The notes: generated by a model from the letters alone, not told the origin. A DNA stretch of 64,000 bases from Ophryocystis elektroscirrha (GCA_030141585.1 JAQIFP010000025.1:7748-71747); one strand, 5' to 3'; positions 37,146 through 50,157 are shown, counted from the stretch's first letter. A program made the numbers and translations.

Positions 37146-39404
37146 ATGGAGTCAACTAAAGTAGAAAATTCGGAAGAATTTGTGTTTAATGCTGATATTC
37201 AGCAATTAATGAGTTTAATCATCAATACTTTCTATAGTAATAAAGAAATATTTTTAAGAGAGCTTATCTCTAACGCAAGTGATGCACTTGACAAAGTACG
37301 TCACAAAATCATAGCATCTGGAAACTCTATCAATGACTGTCCTCTATACATTCGAGTTATTCCAGACAAGTCCACAAACACATTATCAATTGAAGATTCG
37401 GGAATTGGAATGTCAAAATCTGAATTAATCTCTAATTTGGGAACTATCGCTCATTCTGGTACAAAACATTTTATGGAAAGCATTAAATCTGGAGGAGACA
37501 TTTCCATGATTGGACAATTTGGAGTAGGTTTTTATTCCGCTTATTTAGTTGCTGATTCTGTAACTGTAATTTCTCGCGGTTTGGACACAGACAAAGCGTA
37601 CGTTTGGGAAAGTGCTGCTGGAGGTTCCTTCACTGTTAAACCGTACGTAAACGAATTAGGAACACCAGAGGAACTAAGTCGGGGAACCAAAATAATTCTT
37701 CATTTAAAAGAAGATCAACTCGAATATCTTGAAGAGAAACGATTAAGAGACCTTGTCAAGAAGCACTCCCAATTTGTTGCCTATCCTATTGAGTTATCTG
37801 TAGAAAAAACCGTTGAAAAAGAAATAACTATTCCAGATGAAGAAGAAGAAGAACGTGAGGGAGCAGCTTCAACAACTGCTGATGAAAAAAAACCTTCCGA
37901 CAAAGAAACTGACAAATCTTCAACAGACGAACAACAATCTTCGAGTGATGCCGTAATGGAAGACAAAAAGGATGCCGATGAAGTCGAAATCTCAGCTGAA
38001 GAAAGTAAAAAGAAAAAAACTAAAAAAGTGAAAGAAGTAACACGTGAATGGAATACCTTAAACAAAACTAAACCAATATGGTTAAGAAAAGTTGAAGATG
38101 TTACTAAAGAAGAATACGCATCATTTTATAAGCAAATAACCAATGACTGGGAAGATCATTTTGCAGTCAAGCATTTCTCCGTTGAAGGACAATTAGAATT
38201 TAAAGCTATTCTTTATATTCCAAAAAGAGCTCCTTTCGACTTATTTGAAACTCGAAAGAAAAACAATAATATTAAATTATACGTGCGTCGTGTATTTATT
38301 ATGGATGACTGTGAAGAATTAATTCCTGAATGGTTAGGCTTCATTAAAGGAGTTGTAGATTCTGAAGATTTACCATTAAATATTTCTCGTGAAACATTAC
38401 AACAAAATAAGATATTAAAAGTCATTAAGAAAAACATTGTCAAAAAATGTCTAGAAATGTTTAGCGAAATTGCCGAAGATAAAGACGAATATATGAAATT
38501 TTACAATAATTTCTCTAAAAACATCAAATTAGGAATTCATGAAGATTCCGTTAATAGAAATAAATTATGTGATTTATTGCGTTTCCAATCAACTAAATCT
38601 GGTGAAGAATTTATTTCTTTAAAGGACTATATTGATAGAATGCAAGAAGATCAGAAATTTATTTATTATATAACAGGAGAATCGATTTCAGCAGTTAAAA
38701 ATGCACCATTTTTGGAAGGATTGAAAAATCGCAACATTGAAATCTTATTCTTAGTGGATCCTATTGACGAATATGCCATACAACAAATAACTGAGTATGA
38801 GGGCAAAAAACTTAAATCATGTACTAAAGAAAACTTAGACTTAGAAGAAGAATCTGAAGAGCTTAAGAAAATGAAAACAGATATGGAACCATTATGCAAA
38901 TTAATTAAAGATATTTTACATGATAAAATAGAAAAAGTAATCATTGGACAGAGACTTAAAGAATCTCCTTGTGTATTGGTTACAGCTGAATATGGCTGGA
39001 CTGCCAATATGGAGCGTATAATGAAAGCTCAAGCTTTGAGATCTAATACAATGACCTCTACTATGTCCTCTAAACGCATAATGGAAATTAACCCTACTCA
39101 CTCTATTATTGAAAATCTGTATAAGAAACATGTCAACAATTCTACAGATAAAACTATGAAAGACGTCATATGGCTACTATACGATACAGCTTTAATTGCT
39201 TCTGGATTCAGTCTCGAAGAACCTAACCGATTTGCTAATCGTATATACCGCATGATTAAGCTCGGATTATCTATAGATGAAGATGATGATGCACAAACTG
39301 GAACAGGTTCTGCATCAGGAACTGCTATAGAAGATGACTTACCACCTCTACAAGATGCTGCACAAATCAATAGTAATGTTTCAAAGATGGAAGAAGTTGA
39401 TTAA
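37146..39404 (+). CDS. HSP90: Cytosolic HSP90 chaperone
   Basis: Intronless, 752 aa. The N-terminal ATPase domain shows [40 protein letters not shown] and [16 protein letters not shown] long acidic, Lys/Glu-rich linker (about residues 225-300) is followed by the middle domain ([12 protein letters not shown]..; [33 protein letters not shown]) and the C-terminal dimerisation domain ending in MEEVD, the TPR-cochaperone docking motif of cytosolic forms. The linker explains the length, greater than the usual 700-720 aa. It is the least AT-rich gene region by codon use, in keeping with high expression. Confidence 0.99.
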   Translation: MESTKVENSEEFVFNADIQQLMSLIINTFYSNKEIFLRELISNASDALDKVRHKIIASGNSINDCPLYIRVIPDKSTNTLSIEDSGIGMSKSELISNLGTIAHSGTKHFMESIKSGGDISMIGQFGVGFYSAYLVADSVTVISRGLDTDKAYVWESAAGGSFTVKPYVNELGTPEELSRGTKIILHLKEDQLEYLEEKRLRDLVKKHSQFVAYPIELSVEKTVEKEITIPDEEEEEREGAASTTADEKKPSDKETDKSSTDEQQSSSDAVMEDKKDADEVEISAEESKKKKTKKVKEVTREWNTLNKTKPIWLRKVEDVTKEEYASFYKQITNDWEDHFAVKHFSVEGQLEFKAILYIPKRAPFDLFETRKKNNNIKLYVRRVFIMDDCEELIPEWLGFIKGVVDSEDLPLNISRETLQQNKILKVIKKNIVKKCLEMFSEIAEDKDEYMKFYNNFSKNIKLGIHEDSVNRNKLCDLLRFQSTKSGEEFISLKDYIDRMQEDQKFIYYITGESISAVKNAPFLEGLKNRNIEILFLVDPIDEYAIQQITEYEGKKLKSCTKENLDLEEESEELKKMKTDMEPLCKLIKDILHDKIEKVIIGQRLKESPCVLVTAEYGWTANMERIMKAQALRSNTMTSTMSSKRIMEINPTHSIIENLYKKHVNNSTDKTMKDVIWLLYDTALIASGFSLEEPNRFANRIYRMIKLGLSIDEDDDAQTGTGSASGTAIEDDLPPLQDAAQINSNVSKMEEVD

Positions 39405-39632
39405 ATTTTTTCATTCCTATTTTTTTTTTTAATTTTATTTAACAAATAACATCAAAAGACTTATATAATAGGCATTTAATTATTGAAACTATGTATACGA
39501 CTTACAATGGTGCTGTGTATATACATAATTGATATATTACTAATATATTATTTTTTGGATTATAAAATAGACAGGGCATTCTTAAATGTCAAGTTTTGTT
39601 ATATAGGCGCAAATTGTTTAGGCAAATAAGAG

Positions 39633-40655
39633 ATGCCTGCTGAAGTGCTACAAACGTATGTGGCAGATTTTTGCTGTGATTCTTGTGATGCCATACCCTT
39701 CAAAGATACAGTTGAAATAGTTATAGGATGTTATCATTTGTTGGAAGGAGGCAAGAGAGTCGGAGGGTGTATTCGAGCTAGCTTGGATTCAAATCATATA
39801 AATTATCAGCCTTTGTACAAGTTGTCACACGGAATCTTAGACATAAAATTGTACGAAAAAAATCAGAAGTTGTACGCAATTTACGTAGCTTCAGACAATT
39901 GCGTATATATAGCTGAATATGAGGATATGAGTATCCAACACAAATACAAGCCTATGTCAGACGAAAAACAAACTGGCTTAGCCTTCGATTATTCTTTTAT
40001 ACAGTAAATATAACTACAAAATATTGTCATTGATTATAATTGTATATTATCATACACGTATTTATTATAGACAAATAACCCCCACTGTAAAAATTATTCA
40101 TGCCTTTTAATTAATTCTATTAATTATTTTATTTAAGCTTACTAATTATTAACTTAGAATAATGGTAGTACCTTCATAGTATATATAATGTAATCAGATC
40201 GGAAAACTTGACTGTAGTTTGGGCTTCTTCAAACGGTGATATACATTATTCGAAGTCTCCTAACTGTGTGGACTCCCATAAAGCTGCTCATAATGCAGAA
40301 ATATGGTCTGTAAGTATACAGCCGAAAAGTGATATATTTGCGTCCGGAGCTGATGACGCTATACTGAAGCTTTGGGACTTTCGCACCGATAAGGCAATTA
40401 TAGAGAATAAGAAGTAAACAATTTCCATAATATAAGTGCTAGAGTTCATACCATGGGAGTTACTGTCGTGGAATTTGATATAATGAACGAAAACTATCTT
40501 TTCACAGGAAGGTAACCTTACAGTTGTATCTTATAAATAGCATATTCTTTATACTGAAGATGAACCACTTTATTTACACTGTATGGTATAATTACGTCGG
40601 GTTTCTGTATCTGTATGTACTTATTTTATAAAGACTATTTTAATATAAATAAATG

Positions 40656-40686
<31 letters not shown>

Positions 40687-41082
40687 CTAGTTAGTTTCAA
40701 TGATATTATTAATATAAGCTTAATATATTTGATAACAGTTACGATGAGGTTATTCGGTATTGGGACATTAGAAACCTTAAAAATACCATAAATGAGAAGA
40801 AAGTTGAGGGCGGTATTTGGAGGATTAATCAAACGTATGTATTACGAATACAAATCTTTATGTTCAGAAATAAAAAGCTGCTTGTAGCTGCGACACATTC
40901 AGGAGCTTTGATTTATGAAAGAGATACTTGTAATTTACTCAAATATCAATAAATTTTTAGACAATAAAATCAGTTCCTGTGATGTACATAAATCCATGGT
41001 ATATGGAATCAAACAGCTTTCCCAGCAAACTTATTTAAGCTGTAGTTTCTATGATAAACTAGTAGCTTTATGGAAAAGTTAG
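39633..41082 (+). CDS. DPH7: Dph7, diphthine methyl ester hydrolase (WD40)
   Basis: WD40 protein acting in diphthamide synthesis on elongation factor 2. Six exons fit in phase (39633-40003, 40198-40413, 40437-40511, 40739-40834, 40868-40929, 40961-41082), giving 313 aa. WD-like blades are seen at AHNAEIWSVSIQPKSDIFASGADDAILKLWD, VEFDIMNENYLFTGS, DEVIRYWDIRN and LSCSFYDKLVALWKS. The blocks GGIWRI, ATHSGALIYE and MVYGI match the Dph7-specific sequence (VGGGVWRLKW; MHxGF; LVYGADW). Intron 3 (40414-40436) is only 23 nt. Confidence 0.82.
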
Positions 41083-41159
41083 ACTGTAAAGTAAATATAT
41101 ATATTTACGAGTACTTGTTTCCATGTCTTAAAGCTTTTATTATAAGTCCAAATAACTAC

Positions 41160-41202
<43 letters not shown>

Positions 41203-41204
41203 AT

Positions 41205-42974
41205 TCAAATAAATTTACACTCTATTTCCCGAAGGTAGTAATAATTTAATTCTTCATTTGGGGAAGTTTTGAAAGGAATATTGCCTAGCTGGCGATTGTA
41301 TGAGATTTTTTTGGAACGATCTATGGTTTTCAGCTTAAAGTAGTTGACACAGTCATCAATAATATAATTTAAATATTCGCGTGCATGTGTGAATTCTTGG
41401 GGCTCAAGATTATTTTCAAAATAAGTATGGGTAAATGCTTTATTACGAGAATACAAGGTATCAAATCTGTTCGCTAAGAATTCTACTAAAGAAATAATTG
41501 CAGTAGATATTCCTAGACTGGTAGCAGATAATGTTAAATTGCTCATTGGTTGCTGACATATTTTTCCATTGAATACATCTGGCATGCATGTTTTCCACTG
41601 GTGATATAGTTTCTTATTGTGGTTGTCATAGTAAACTTCTTGTAAAATGTCCTCAGGAGTCATTTGGCCTCTAAAAATTGTAAGTGCCGTCTCATATATA
41701 TGTCCTGCTGTATCTACACTTAAATACGCGTTGCTTGGGTAATATATTGTTCTTATTAGTTCGGAAACAGTTGGAGTTCGAGTTCCGCTTTGATTAAAGG
41801 GGTACTTTAACGTCCTTTTAGTAGTAATTTTGTTATTTACAACTAAGGGTGAGGTATCATGTTGTTCTTCTGTATCAAGGATGTCATCTTTATTGGGAAT
41901 TATATAATTAGACGCATGACTTGTTAAAGGAGTAAAGCTTGGGATTACGAAAGGAAAAAGATAATTGGACTGCATACGATGTATTAACTCCGTATGGTAT
42001 AACCGTGAGTATGAATGCGTGTCTGGAAATCTCATACAACATGATAAATTAGACATGTATGTCCCTAATAAATGATTTAAATCGTACCATTTAGGGTTTT
42101 CTATATCTACTAACTTATGACAAACATCATATAAAGCTTCATTATCGAATAGGAAACTCAACGCACAGTTCTCTATTAGATCCTCTATACTCAATATTGA
42201 GTTATAGATTTCTAAAGCATGATGTCTTGAACTTATGTCTAATACGGAGGGCATTATAGTCATAGAGTTTATTGAATTCTTTTCATAAAATTCATCGTGT
42301 AAAATATGTAATAATAAAGTCGTAATACCAGAACCGGCTCCTCCTCCTAAATGATGGGTAATTTGGTACCCTTGTGTGTTGTCACATTTTTCTAATTCAG
42401 CCCGTATAGAATTTATACAGTTATTAAGAAGGTTACGACTTTGATCTATTGCAATACTTCGGTTCCCTCGAGACGTATAATTATCAAATACATAATTTTC
42501 GTTGTGGAACAGATTACGTAGAGGAGAATTGGGTATTACTATGCCATGATAATTGGCCGAAGGGTCACAGTCAATAAGTAATGCTCTTGGTATAAATCTA
42601 TGGTAAATTTCATGAAAAAATGGAGACAAATTTTGAAAAGGAACATAAATTTGGGTACCACTAGAGGAACTTGAAGTACAGTTTAAAACTTGTTTGGTGA
42701 TAGCATCCGTATTTAATCTGGAATCATAAGTATTCAATTCTCTAACTAATTGCTGTAGCTCTTTTTTTGTAAATTTTTTTAATGGTTTGTTCAAATCATT
42801 TAACAAGTCTGTGTGTATTTTTTTATTTAATGCTCTATTCACTGCATTAATCTGCTGTGAAACCACTATATCATGTTCATTTGCTAAAATTTGCCAATAT
42901 GCTGCAGCCGTATTTATGCCTGTTGAGCCAATATGCAAATTCAATATCTCACCGCCTGATATTAAAGAAGCCAT
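41205..42974 (-). CDS. Divergent beta-tubulin-like protein
   Basis: Intronless, 589 aa, against about 445 for canonical tubulins. The tubulin fold is clear and closer to beta than alpha: LHIGSTG near residue 13, PRALLIDCDPS at 129, NYVFDNYTSRGN at 160, the GTP-binding signature GYQITHHLGGGAGSG (203-216; canonical GGGTGSG), DNEALYDVC, DLNHLLGTYMSNLSCCMRFP, IFRGQMTPEDI, and RKAFLHWY replaced by NKAFTHTYF. There are insertions at 40-110 and about 355-405. The acidic C-terminal tail is missing and replaced by a basic one (KLKTIDRSKKISYNRQ). Canonical microtubule incorporation is doubtful; it may serve a special structure. Confidence 0.75.
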   Translation of the reverse strand: MASLISGGEILNLHIGSTGINTAAAYWQILANEHDIVVSQQINAVNRALNKKIHTDLLNDLNKPLKKFTKKELQQLVRELNTYDSRLNTDAITKQVLNCTSSSSSGTQIYVPFQNLSPFFHEIYHRFIPRALLIDCDPSANYHGIVIPNSPLRNLFHNENYVFDNYTSRGNRSIAIDQSRNLLNNCINSIRAELEKCDNTQGYQITHHLGGGAGSGITTLLLHILHDEFYEKNSINSMTIMPSVLDISSRHHALEIYNSILSIEDLIENCALSFLFDNEALYDVCHKLVDIENPKWYDLNHLLGTYMSNLSCCMRFPDTHSYSRLYHTELIHRMQSNYLFPFVIPSFTPLTSHASNYIIPNKDDILDTEEQHDTSPLVVNNKITTKRTLKYPFNQSGTRTPTVSELIRTIYYPSNAYLSVDTAGHIYETALTIFRGQMTPEDILQEVYYDNHNKKLYHQWKTCMPDVFNGKICQQPMSNLTLSATSLGISTAIISLVEFLANRFDTLYSRNKAFTHTYFENNLEPQEFTHAREYLNYIIDDCVNYFKLKTIDRSKKISYNRQLGNIPFKTSPNEELNYYYLREIECKFI

Positions 42975-43503
42975 AATTTGTTATTTTTTAATTTAAATTA
43001 CACACACGCAACTCCCTCATAATTAACATAAAATATATAATCGTTTCAACTAAATTGTAGCATTTATACACAAACGAAGTAGAATTTTATATTTTCAAAT
43101 AGATTGGTTATACATAACAACAATTTACTATTCATGAATGTTGATAATACTCAGAATTTGATAACTGAGTCGCACATCAACTAATAAATTATAAAGCAGC
43201 TACAATAACGTTTTAATAATAGAGTTTAATATTTTTTATAAGAATGGTACCGTCAATCTATTAATTTAATAACTTGCGTATTTTTTACGCTAGTATAAAA
43301 CAAATAAATCTGTTTTTATAGGCAAGGTGGATTTTTTTTTTTAGTTATGAATAATTTAGATAGATTGTTTTATTGCGGCTGTTTATTGTCGGAACCTCCC
43401 TAACACACACTTGGTAGTTTGTTTATAAAGAGAGATACACACAGTGTATCTTTTTTAATTAACTCAAGAGAGTTGTAGAAAAGCAATCAAAGATTTATTA
43501 GCC
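42975..43503. promoter_or_regulatory. Divergent region, tubulin-like / P5B ATPase
   Basis: About 530 bp between two divergent start codons. It is AT-rich but less repetitive than most spacers. No exon or RNA gene is seen; presumably both promoters. Confidence 0.4.
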
Positions 43504-43982
43504 ATGTATACCGAATCAATATTTTCTTATCGTCAAACTTTAACCCAATTATCTGACTCTCCTTGTATTGTAGACGTTAAACATATTAAAAAACCGCATT
43601 TAGCCCCTTACGGCACCGTTTTAAATGAGAATATTTGCCCTATAGATCCTGTTGAAGCTGGAGCCATTTTTCACGAAGATGCGCTATTGGATAGACCAAG
43701 ATTTGCGACAGCTTTTCGCCGCATTGATTACTTACATAAACTCAATATATTTTTCATGTTTATAACTTGTGGACTATGGTTTCTTTTATGTCACTGGTTC
43801 TCTCAATATGCATTTCTGCTCACCCATAGGAGAACTACATTTGAAAATGCAACTCATGTTGTAATTTCTACTGAAGAAGGAGCTGAGTAGTAAGTTAACA
43901 TGAACATGTTCTTATATTACATATATTTATTACATATAAATATTACATATATATATTTTACATATATATATTACATACATGT

Positions 43983-44018
<36 letters not shown>

Positions 44019-47000
44019 TTTTTTGCTTATTCATGCAAAAAATAATGTGTTATATACTGTGTATAAGTGTTTTATATAAGGGTTCGACTCCTTTAAGTTT
44101 ATTTATTGAGTTACATAAGGTTTTTGTTGAAAAGTATAATTAATTAAATATTCTAATTTATTTTTTTTAGTGAATCAGAATTAATAAGAATACAAGTATC
44201 TGGAGCTGTAGCCGAACAGCATGACTGTTACATCCAAAACTCCAAACCAACTCAGAAATATTCAAGTTCTATATCTAAGCAACTCACAAAAACCTTTGAG
44301 GATTATCCAGTGGATTCAAATACTTGTACAATGTATATTTTTCAGCATAAATTAGTTCGTTATTATTTGAATCTTATTGATAACTGTTTTGAAGTAGCTC
44401 AATTTGATACTCAATATACTCCAGATTATATTCATCGGAATTTAGCTAGCGGTTTAACTCGTAAAGACTTGCTCGAGTCGAGAAAGCTTATTTTCGGCAA
44501 TATTGATTACCCAAAGTTTCCTGTATGGAAGATGTGTATAGAAGAATTACTGGAGCCATTTTTTATGTTACAATTGGCTAGTGTAGCCTTATGGTTATGG
44601 GATGAATATATTCCTTATGCCTTATTAGTTTTGGGAGTCATGATTCTGACTTCCGCGTATGATATCAAAGCATCTAAACTGCACGAAAAACGTTTATTTT
44701 CTTTATTCAAAAATGTTCCCATGGTAAATGTTTTCCGCATATACAGTAATAGCGGTCCGACAGAAATTGAAGGGGGTATGCAACTCTATAGTAATGAAAA
44801 GCTGTTAAACGAGCATTGTACTCGTATTATCGGAACGGACATTTTACCTGGGGATTTATTTGAAGTTGAAGATGGTATGTCTGTGCCTTGTGATGCCATA
44901 TTATTATGTGGAACTGCCACTGTATTAGAAACGAATTTAACTGGTGAAACTTCGCATGTATTAAAAACAGCTCTACCTCTCCCAAACGTTTACCCAGAAG
45001 ACAATGTTTCATCCTCATCTTCTTCGTCTTCCGCTTCCTCTTTTTCATCGTACACTTCCTCATCGTCGTCCCAAAATGGCTTGACTTCCACTACTCTTTC
45101 ACAAAAAAAACCCTTAAAAAACATGCGTAATGATAATGGGTCTTTATATATAATAGATGAGCACGATTACTGTACTTTATTTGGGTCTACTAAAGTAATT
45201 AATACTATAAAACCTGTGGATGGTTCAAAAATTCTTGCTTTAGCCGTCAGAACGTCATTTTTATCCAGATATGGGCGCCTTATACGTTCAATATTATTCC
45301 CTATGAAAACAAGATTCCAATTTAATAATGATGCCATCTCTTATTTGAAGTATTTATTCCTATATACAACCATCGGTTTATCCATATCAATATTTACTGG
45401 GTTAGCATATCGGTTTCCTAGTTCCATTATAATTATACGTACTCTTGATTTATTCACCACATCTATACCCCCAGCTCTACCCGCCGCCCTATGTACGGGC
45501 ATAATTATTGTCTCCAATAGACTACGCAGACTATACGGCATATTTTGTTGGAATTTGGGACGCGTTAATTTAGCTGGATTAGCTTCCAACTTTGTATTTG
45601 ATAAAACAAGAACAATTACTGAGCCAGATTTGCATTTTGTCGGACAACTTAACGTCGAAAACGTCTATTTTGAAAAAAATGCGATTGTTCTAGGACGCAA
45701 AAATTTGTCTATTAATAATAGCTATGTAAAAAATTTAACAGCAAATAAAGTTCCGAAACAATTAAAAGAGACCATCAAATTGAGCAACCTTAATTCAAAT
45801 GTTAATAAAGTAAATAGTCACTTCACAAGAGCAGCTGCCACTTGTCATAATGCAATGATTGTGAACTCAATTCTAGTTGCAGACTCACTCGACATGTCTA
45901 TTTTACGGATGCTAAATTGGTCTGTTCATAATACGAAGCGGGAGGCCACAGAATTATATGAATTAGCCAAAACCTATAACCAGTCACTTGAGACACCTGA
46001 ATTAAATGAAAAATTAGCGTATGAATCTATTATAAAGTTATATGACTCTAATAATCATCTACCCACAATAATCAAACCTCCAAATGTAGAGTTATCTATA
46101 ATGCAGCTGCTTCGTAAAGGATACTCTTTGCCTCTAATGAAGAAAACCGTGGAATCATGGAATACCAAAACTAATACATGGAATCAAAATGCGCCTCCAG
46201 AGACCATCAATTTGAGACAGTATTTTCCAAATGGATTCTCCGAATTAGGAATAGTCAAAAAATTCAAATTTAATTCGGGGCTTCAACGTATGTGTGTTAT
46301 AGTAAGAGATCCTCTTACGCAAGAGCTGTATTCTTTCGTAAAAGGCTCTCCCGAAATGATATCAGAAATATGTAAATCCTGTACTATACCAGTGAACTTT
46401 TTTGATACCGTACACGAACAAACTAAATATGGGATTCAAATTATTGCTTACGCCGGGAAATCTCTTGGGAGACTTAACTCAAAAGCTTTGGGGAAAATAA
46501 CTCGAATTCAAGCGGAATCTAAATTAACTTTATTAGGTTGTTTCGCTTTTTCTAATAAAATAAAACCAGAAGCATTCTCTGTGTTGAATGATTTAACTGA
46601 TGCCGGATGCCGTTGTATATTGGCAACAGGAGACCACCCTTTAACGACTATTGCAGTAGCTAAAGATTGGGGTTTATTGACTTATAAAAATTACCAGGAA
46701 ATTAATGTGACGCTGCCCCATAAACCACGCAAAGAAATTATTTTAGGAGATTTATACGTTTCAAAAAAACCTGTACGGGACAACAAGCATCGTGAGTTCT
46801 TTGTTTGGACGAAAATCGTAGATGACCATTCAAATAACGAAATTAACTCACCACACACAAAACAATACAAAGAAGAATCGGATATTCAAAAAATATTGCA
46901 TAATCGTGTTATTTCTGCACGTACAAGACAACTTACAACTTTTGACTTGAAAGATTTTCTTCGTGGAAAAAATCCTCTGGATTTTGAAATTGTTGTTACT

Positions 47001-49039
47001 GGTAGAGCTTTCCGTAAATTACGTATGTTACATGAAGAAATGAAGCTACCATGGTATGATTCCTGTTTAAGTTTCAATCCGTCGAGTCATACTGACCCGA
47101 CGCTGAACCAGTCAGTAAAAGAAAGAGACGATAACGTTGAATCCATTAATATAATTAGACATAATTTATATCCAGTTCACCAAAATTTAAGTCATTTGAT
47201 AGGGAAGTTTGAATTAGAATTAATGGCTTCAAGTAAATATGAAGAGGAAACGGTTTTCTCCAAGTATCCTTCGATTGATGAAGAATACGGATTCAATTTA
47301 TTTTGGCTCATAAATCCACACTCCAAAAATCAAGTATTAAAGTTTAAAATAAAAGATCGCATATACGAAAAATCAGTCGAACATCTATTAAATAAAAATC
47401 TATTTTGTAGCAATATTGGTATATATGATAAAATAGCGAAGTTCTGGACAAATCAGAAATTAAGTTCTCTAAATTCACACACAGAAATATGGAGAGAGTT
47501 ATCAAAAACATTTTTAGAAAAAAGTACCATCATTAATAGCATCACGACAGATTATGACAACCAATATGAGCAGCCATTTTTGAGTAAAAACAATAATGAT
47601 TCCATGATACTTGCCGATAATAAAACATCATTCGAAAAAAGTGCTTCAAAAAAACATTGTCCTTTTTTGGATAAAAAATCTATAATTTTGAGTGTTGTAT
47701 CTGTAAGCAAGAAACAAGTCTTATTAGATAATAAATCTTTACACAAAAGATACAACAATACCTATAATTATGAGTTACTACAGATGTCACTTTTTGAATT
47801 CATACTTAGAAACACTAATATATACACTCGAATGTCTCCAGAGGACAAAACATCCTTGATCACTTCTTTACGTAATTTACCAGGCCAGCCAGTAGTTGGG
47901 ATGTGTGGTGAAAGTTCAAATGATTATGGAGCTTTAGCAGCAGCTGACGTTGGAATAGCAGTAGCAAATAATCAAGCCAGTATAGCTGCAGCTTACCACA
48001 CTAAATCTTTAAGCGGTGTTAAACATATCGTTCGAGAGTGTAAGAGTGTATAAAATAAACAAAACCTTTTTTTTAGGTAGATCCGCTTTGTCTGTTGCTA
48101 TTCGTATATTTCAATTTATTGTATTATATTCTATAATACAATACTCTTCTACGGCTATATTATATATCTATGGCTCAAATCTTACTGATTATCAGGTACT
48201 AAGTAAGTAATGCATGAAGCACTTTATATGCTATGATTTAAAAAAAAAAAAAAAAAGAGCATATATAATGATTGGTTGATAATAATTTTTACTTTTTTTT
48301 TTTTTAGTGTTTATTCGAAGACTTTTTCATAATATTGCCTTTATCTCTATCAATGATGACAACTCCAGCGCCATTGGAAATACCAAAAAACACTCCAAAC
48401 TCCAATTTGTGTACAAAATCAATTGCAGGCAAAATATTGGTTCACAGTTTATGGGCAGTTTTGACAGAAATAGCTCTTGTTTATTTCGTACAGAAATTGC
48501 CGGGTTGGTTTGAGTTTCAAGTAACACCAGAAGCAGGAGACAGTTCTGGTCCGGAAATAGCTTCGTATGAAAATACGTTAATATTTTTATTAACAAATTT
48601 TCAATATATAGCTACCTGTTTTGTTGTAGTTTCCCCAAGTCTCAAGAACATAAATCTAAAAGTTAATTTAATTTCGTACTCTATCATGTCAGTAATATGT
48701 ATTTTCAATGTTACACTGATTTATGCAAAGAGACCCCACACTGTACCATTTCCGTCCTATGAAAACCCGTCTCCTACGTTTCTAGTTACTCCAAAAAACA
48801 CTCGATTTTTGGAGAAACTTCTAATCTTTGCAGACCAATCACTCTTTCTTGTAAACCTCCCGTCAATATTCAAGCACTTTTTATTATCAATATCAATAAT
48901 TTATTACATTGGAATATATATAATAGAAAAGTTCCTTATTGTTCCATGGGAAGAACAAGCTATCAAAACTAACGATTTATACTTAAAGATTCACAATGGG
49001 CCGATAATAAACAATAATCTTGTTTACCATGTCTTATAA
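43504..49039 (+). CDS. P5B-type ATPase (ATP13A2-like) with altered motifs
   Basis: P5B pumps are endolysosomal polyamine or cation transporters. Four exons fit in phase (43504-43889, 44171-48039, 48077-48195, 48308-49039), giving 1701 aa. P5 features: the IFGNIDYPKFPVWKMCIEELLEPFF block, LTGET at residue 386, IPPALP in M4 (P5B type), KGSPEMI, ATGDHPLTT, MSPEDKTSL and about ten membrane segments, with M7-M10 in the last two exons. Three signatures deviate: the phosphorylation motif is DKTRT (Asp606; canonical DKTGT), TGDN is TGDH, and GDGxND is GESSND (residues 1375-1380). Large insertions, including a poly-Ser stretch (about 405-430) and a region at about 1000-1290, enlarge the cytosolic domains. 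Confidence 0.9.
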
Positions 49040-49159
49040 CTTTTTTTTTTCTTTTGAGTAAACCCAGAAATTACTTTAATTTGGCATAATAATAAGAACT
49101 CAATTGAACGAGAAATACTAAGCTTATAGAAAAAAGTAAAATAAAAAAAAAAAAAAAAG

Positions 49160-49699
49160 TTAAACTAATATTTTCTCCATATTGTTTTTTAGTACATTTA
49201 TTTGGTTTTCTAGTGGTGATTGCTCTACTGACATAACTACGCAAGCAATGATAGGACAAGAAAGTCCACAAGCTCTTCCTAAAGCCGCACTAGAACTAAC
49301 GAAAACGTAAGGAACATTCTAAAAAAAAAAAAAAAAAACATTAATTAAACATTACATGATAAAAATAAAAAACATTAGTTGCATATTATATGATAAAAAA
49401 AAAACATGGTAAAATTACATGTTGTCTATGTTTACCTTTTCCTCGCAAAGTAAAGGTAGATGTAAAACAATTTCACGAGGTTTTATATCTGCAGCTAAAA
49501 CAACGAATTCCGCTTTTCCTTTATTTAAAGCCTTAGTAGCTAAATAAAAATAAAAAAAAAAAAAAAAAATACTTTCATTTGCTCCCTTTCTTAATTGTTT
49601 ATAACTGTTTGCTAAATGTAATATATCTAAAATTTGGTTGGATAAATCAGCTGGAGCAAGTGGATATGCTTTGAAATTAACGTCGGCACATTCAGTCAT
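49160..49699 (-). CDS. SNU13: SNU13/15.5K (L7Ae family) RNA-binding protein
   Basis: Binds the kink-turn of U4 snRNA and box C/D snoRNAs. Three exons fit in phase (49573-49699, 49436-49539, 49160-49318), giving 129 aa, matching human NHP2L1 (128). The blocks [26 protein letters not shown] [38 protein letters not shown] and [15 protein letters not shown] are nearly identical to the family. Introns are 33 and 117 nt. Confidence 0.97.
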
Positions 49700-50157
49700 T
49701 TTAAGAAATGTTCACCTATAAAAATAATTATTTTTTCGAATATTCTTACAAAATTCATTAAATAATAAATAAAAAGAAAATTCTTTTTATAAATAAAAAG
49801 ATAATTCTTTTAATAAATATATATTATTAATAATAAAAATAATATTTTCCGAGTAACATTAATATTGTTAAGCAAATTAAAACCTTTAATATTTTGCTTT
49901 AAATAAAATAGAACAATTATATATTAATATGTATATATATATGTTTAAAACAATATTATAAAAATATAACTATTCCTTAAAAAAAAAAAAAGCTTAGCTA
50001 GAAAAATTACATGTATTTGTGTATATGTGCAAACTAATATAAATATTCGATAAATGCACTTATTATTTATTTGTATGTATAAGGTGTATATATATATATT
50101 AATAATATAATATGCATCTTTTTAAAGCTTCTCTATTGGATCATTTTACACGTAAAT
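49700..50157. promoter_or_regulatory. Divergent region, SNU13 / repeat protein
   Basis: About 460 bp of AT-rich DNA between two divergent starts, with an A run near 49980. Nothing else is recognised. Confidence 0.4.

Noticed and set aside
44078..44100. tRNA-like T-arm (gggttcgactccttt)
   Set aside because: No matching acceptor, D-arm or anticodon arm upstream; it sits in an intron of the P5B gene.
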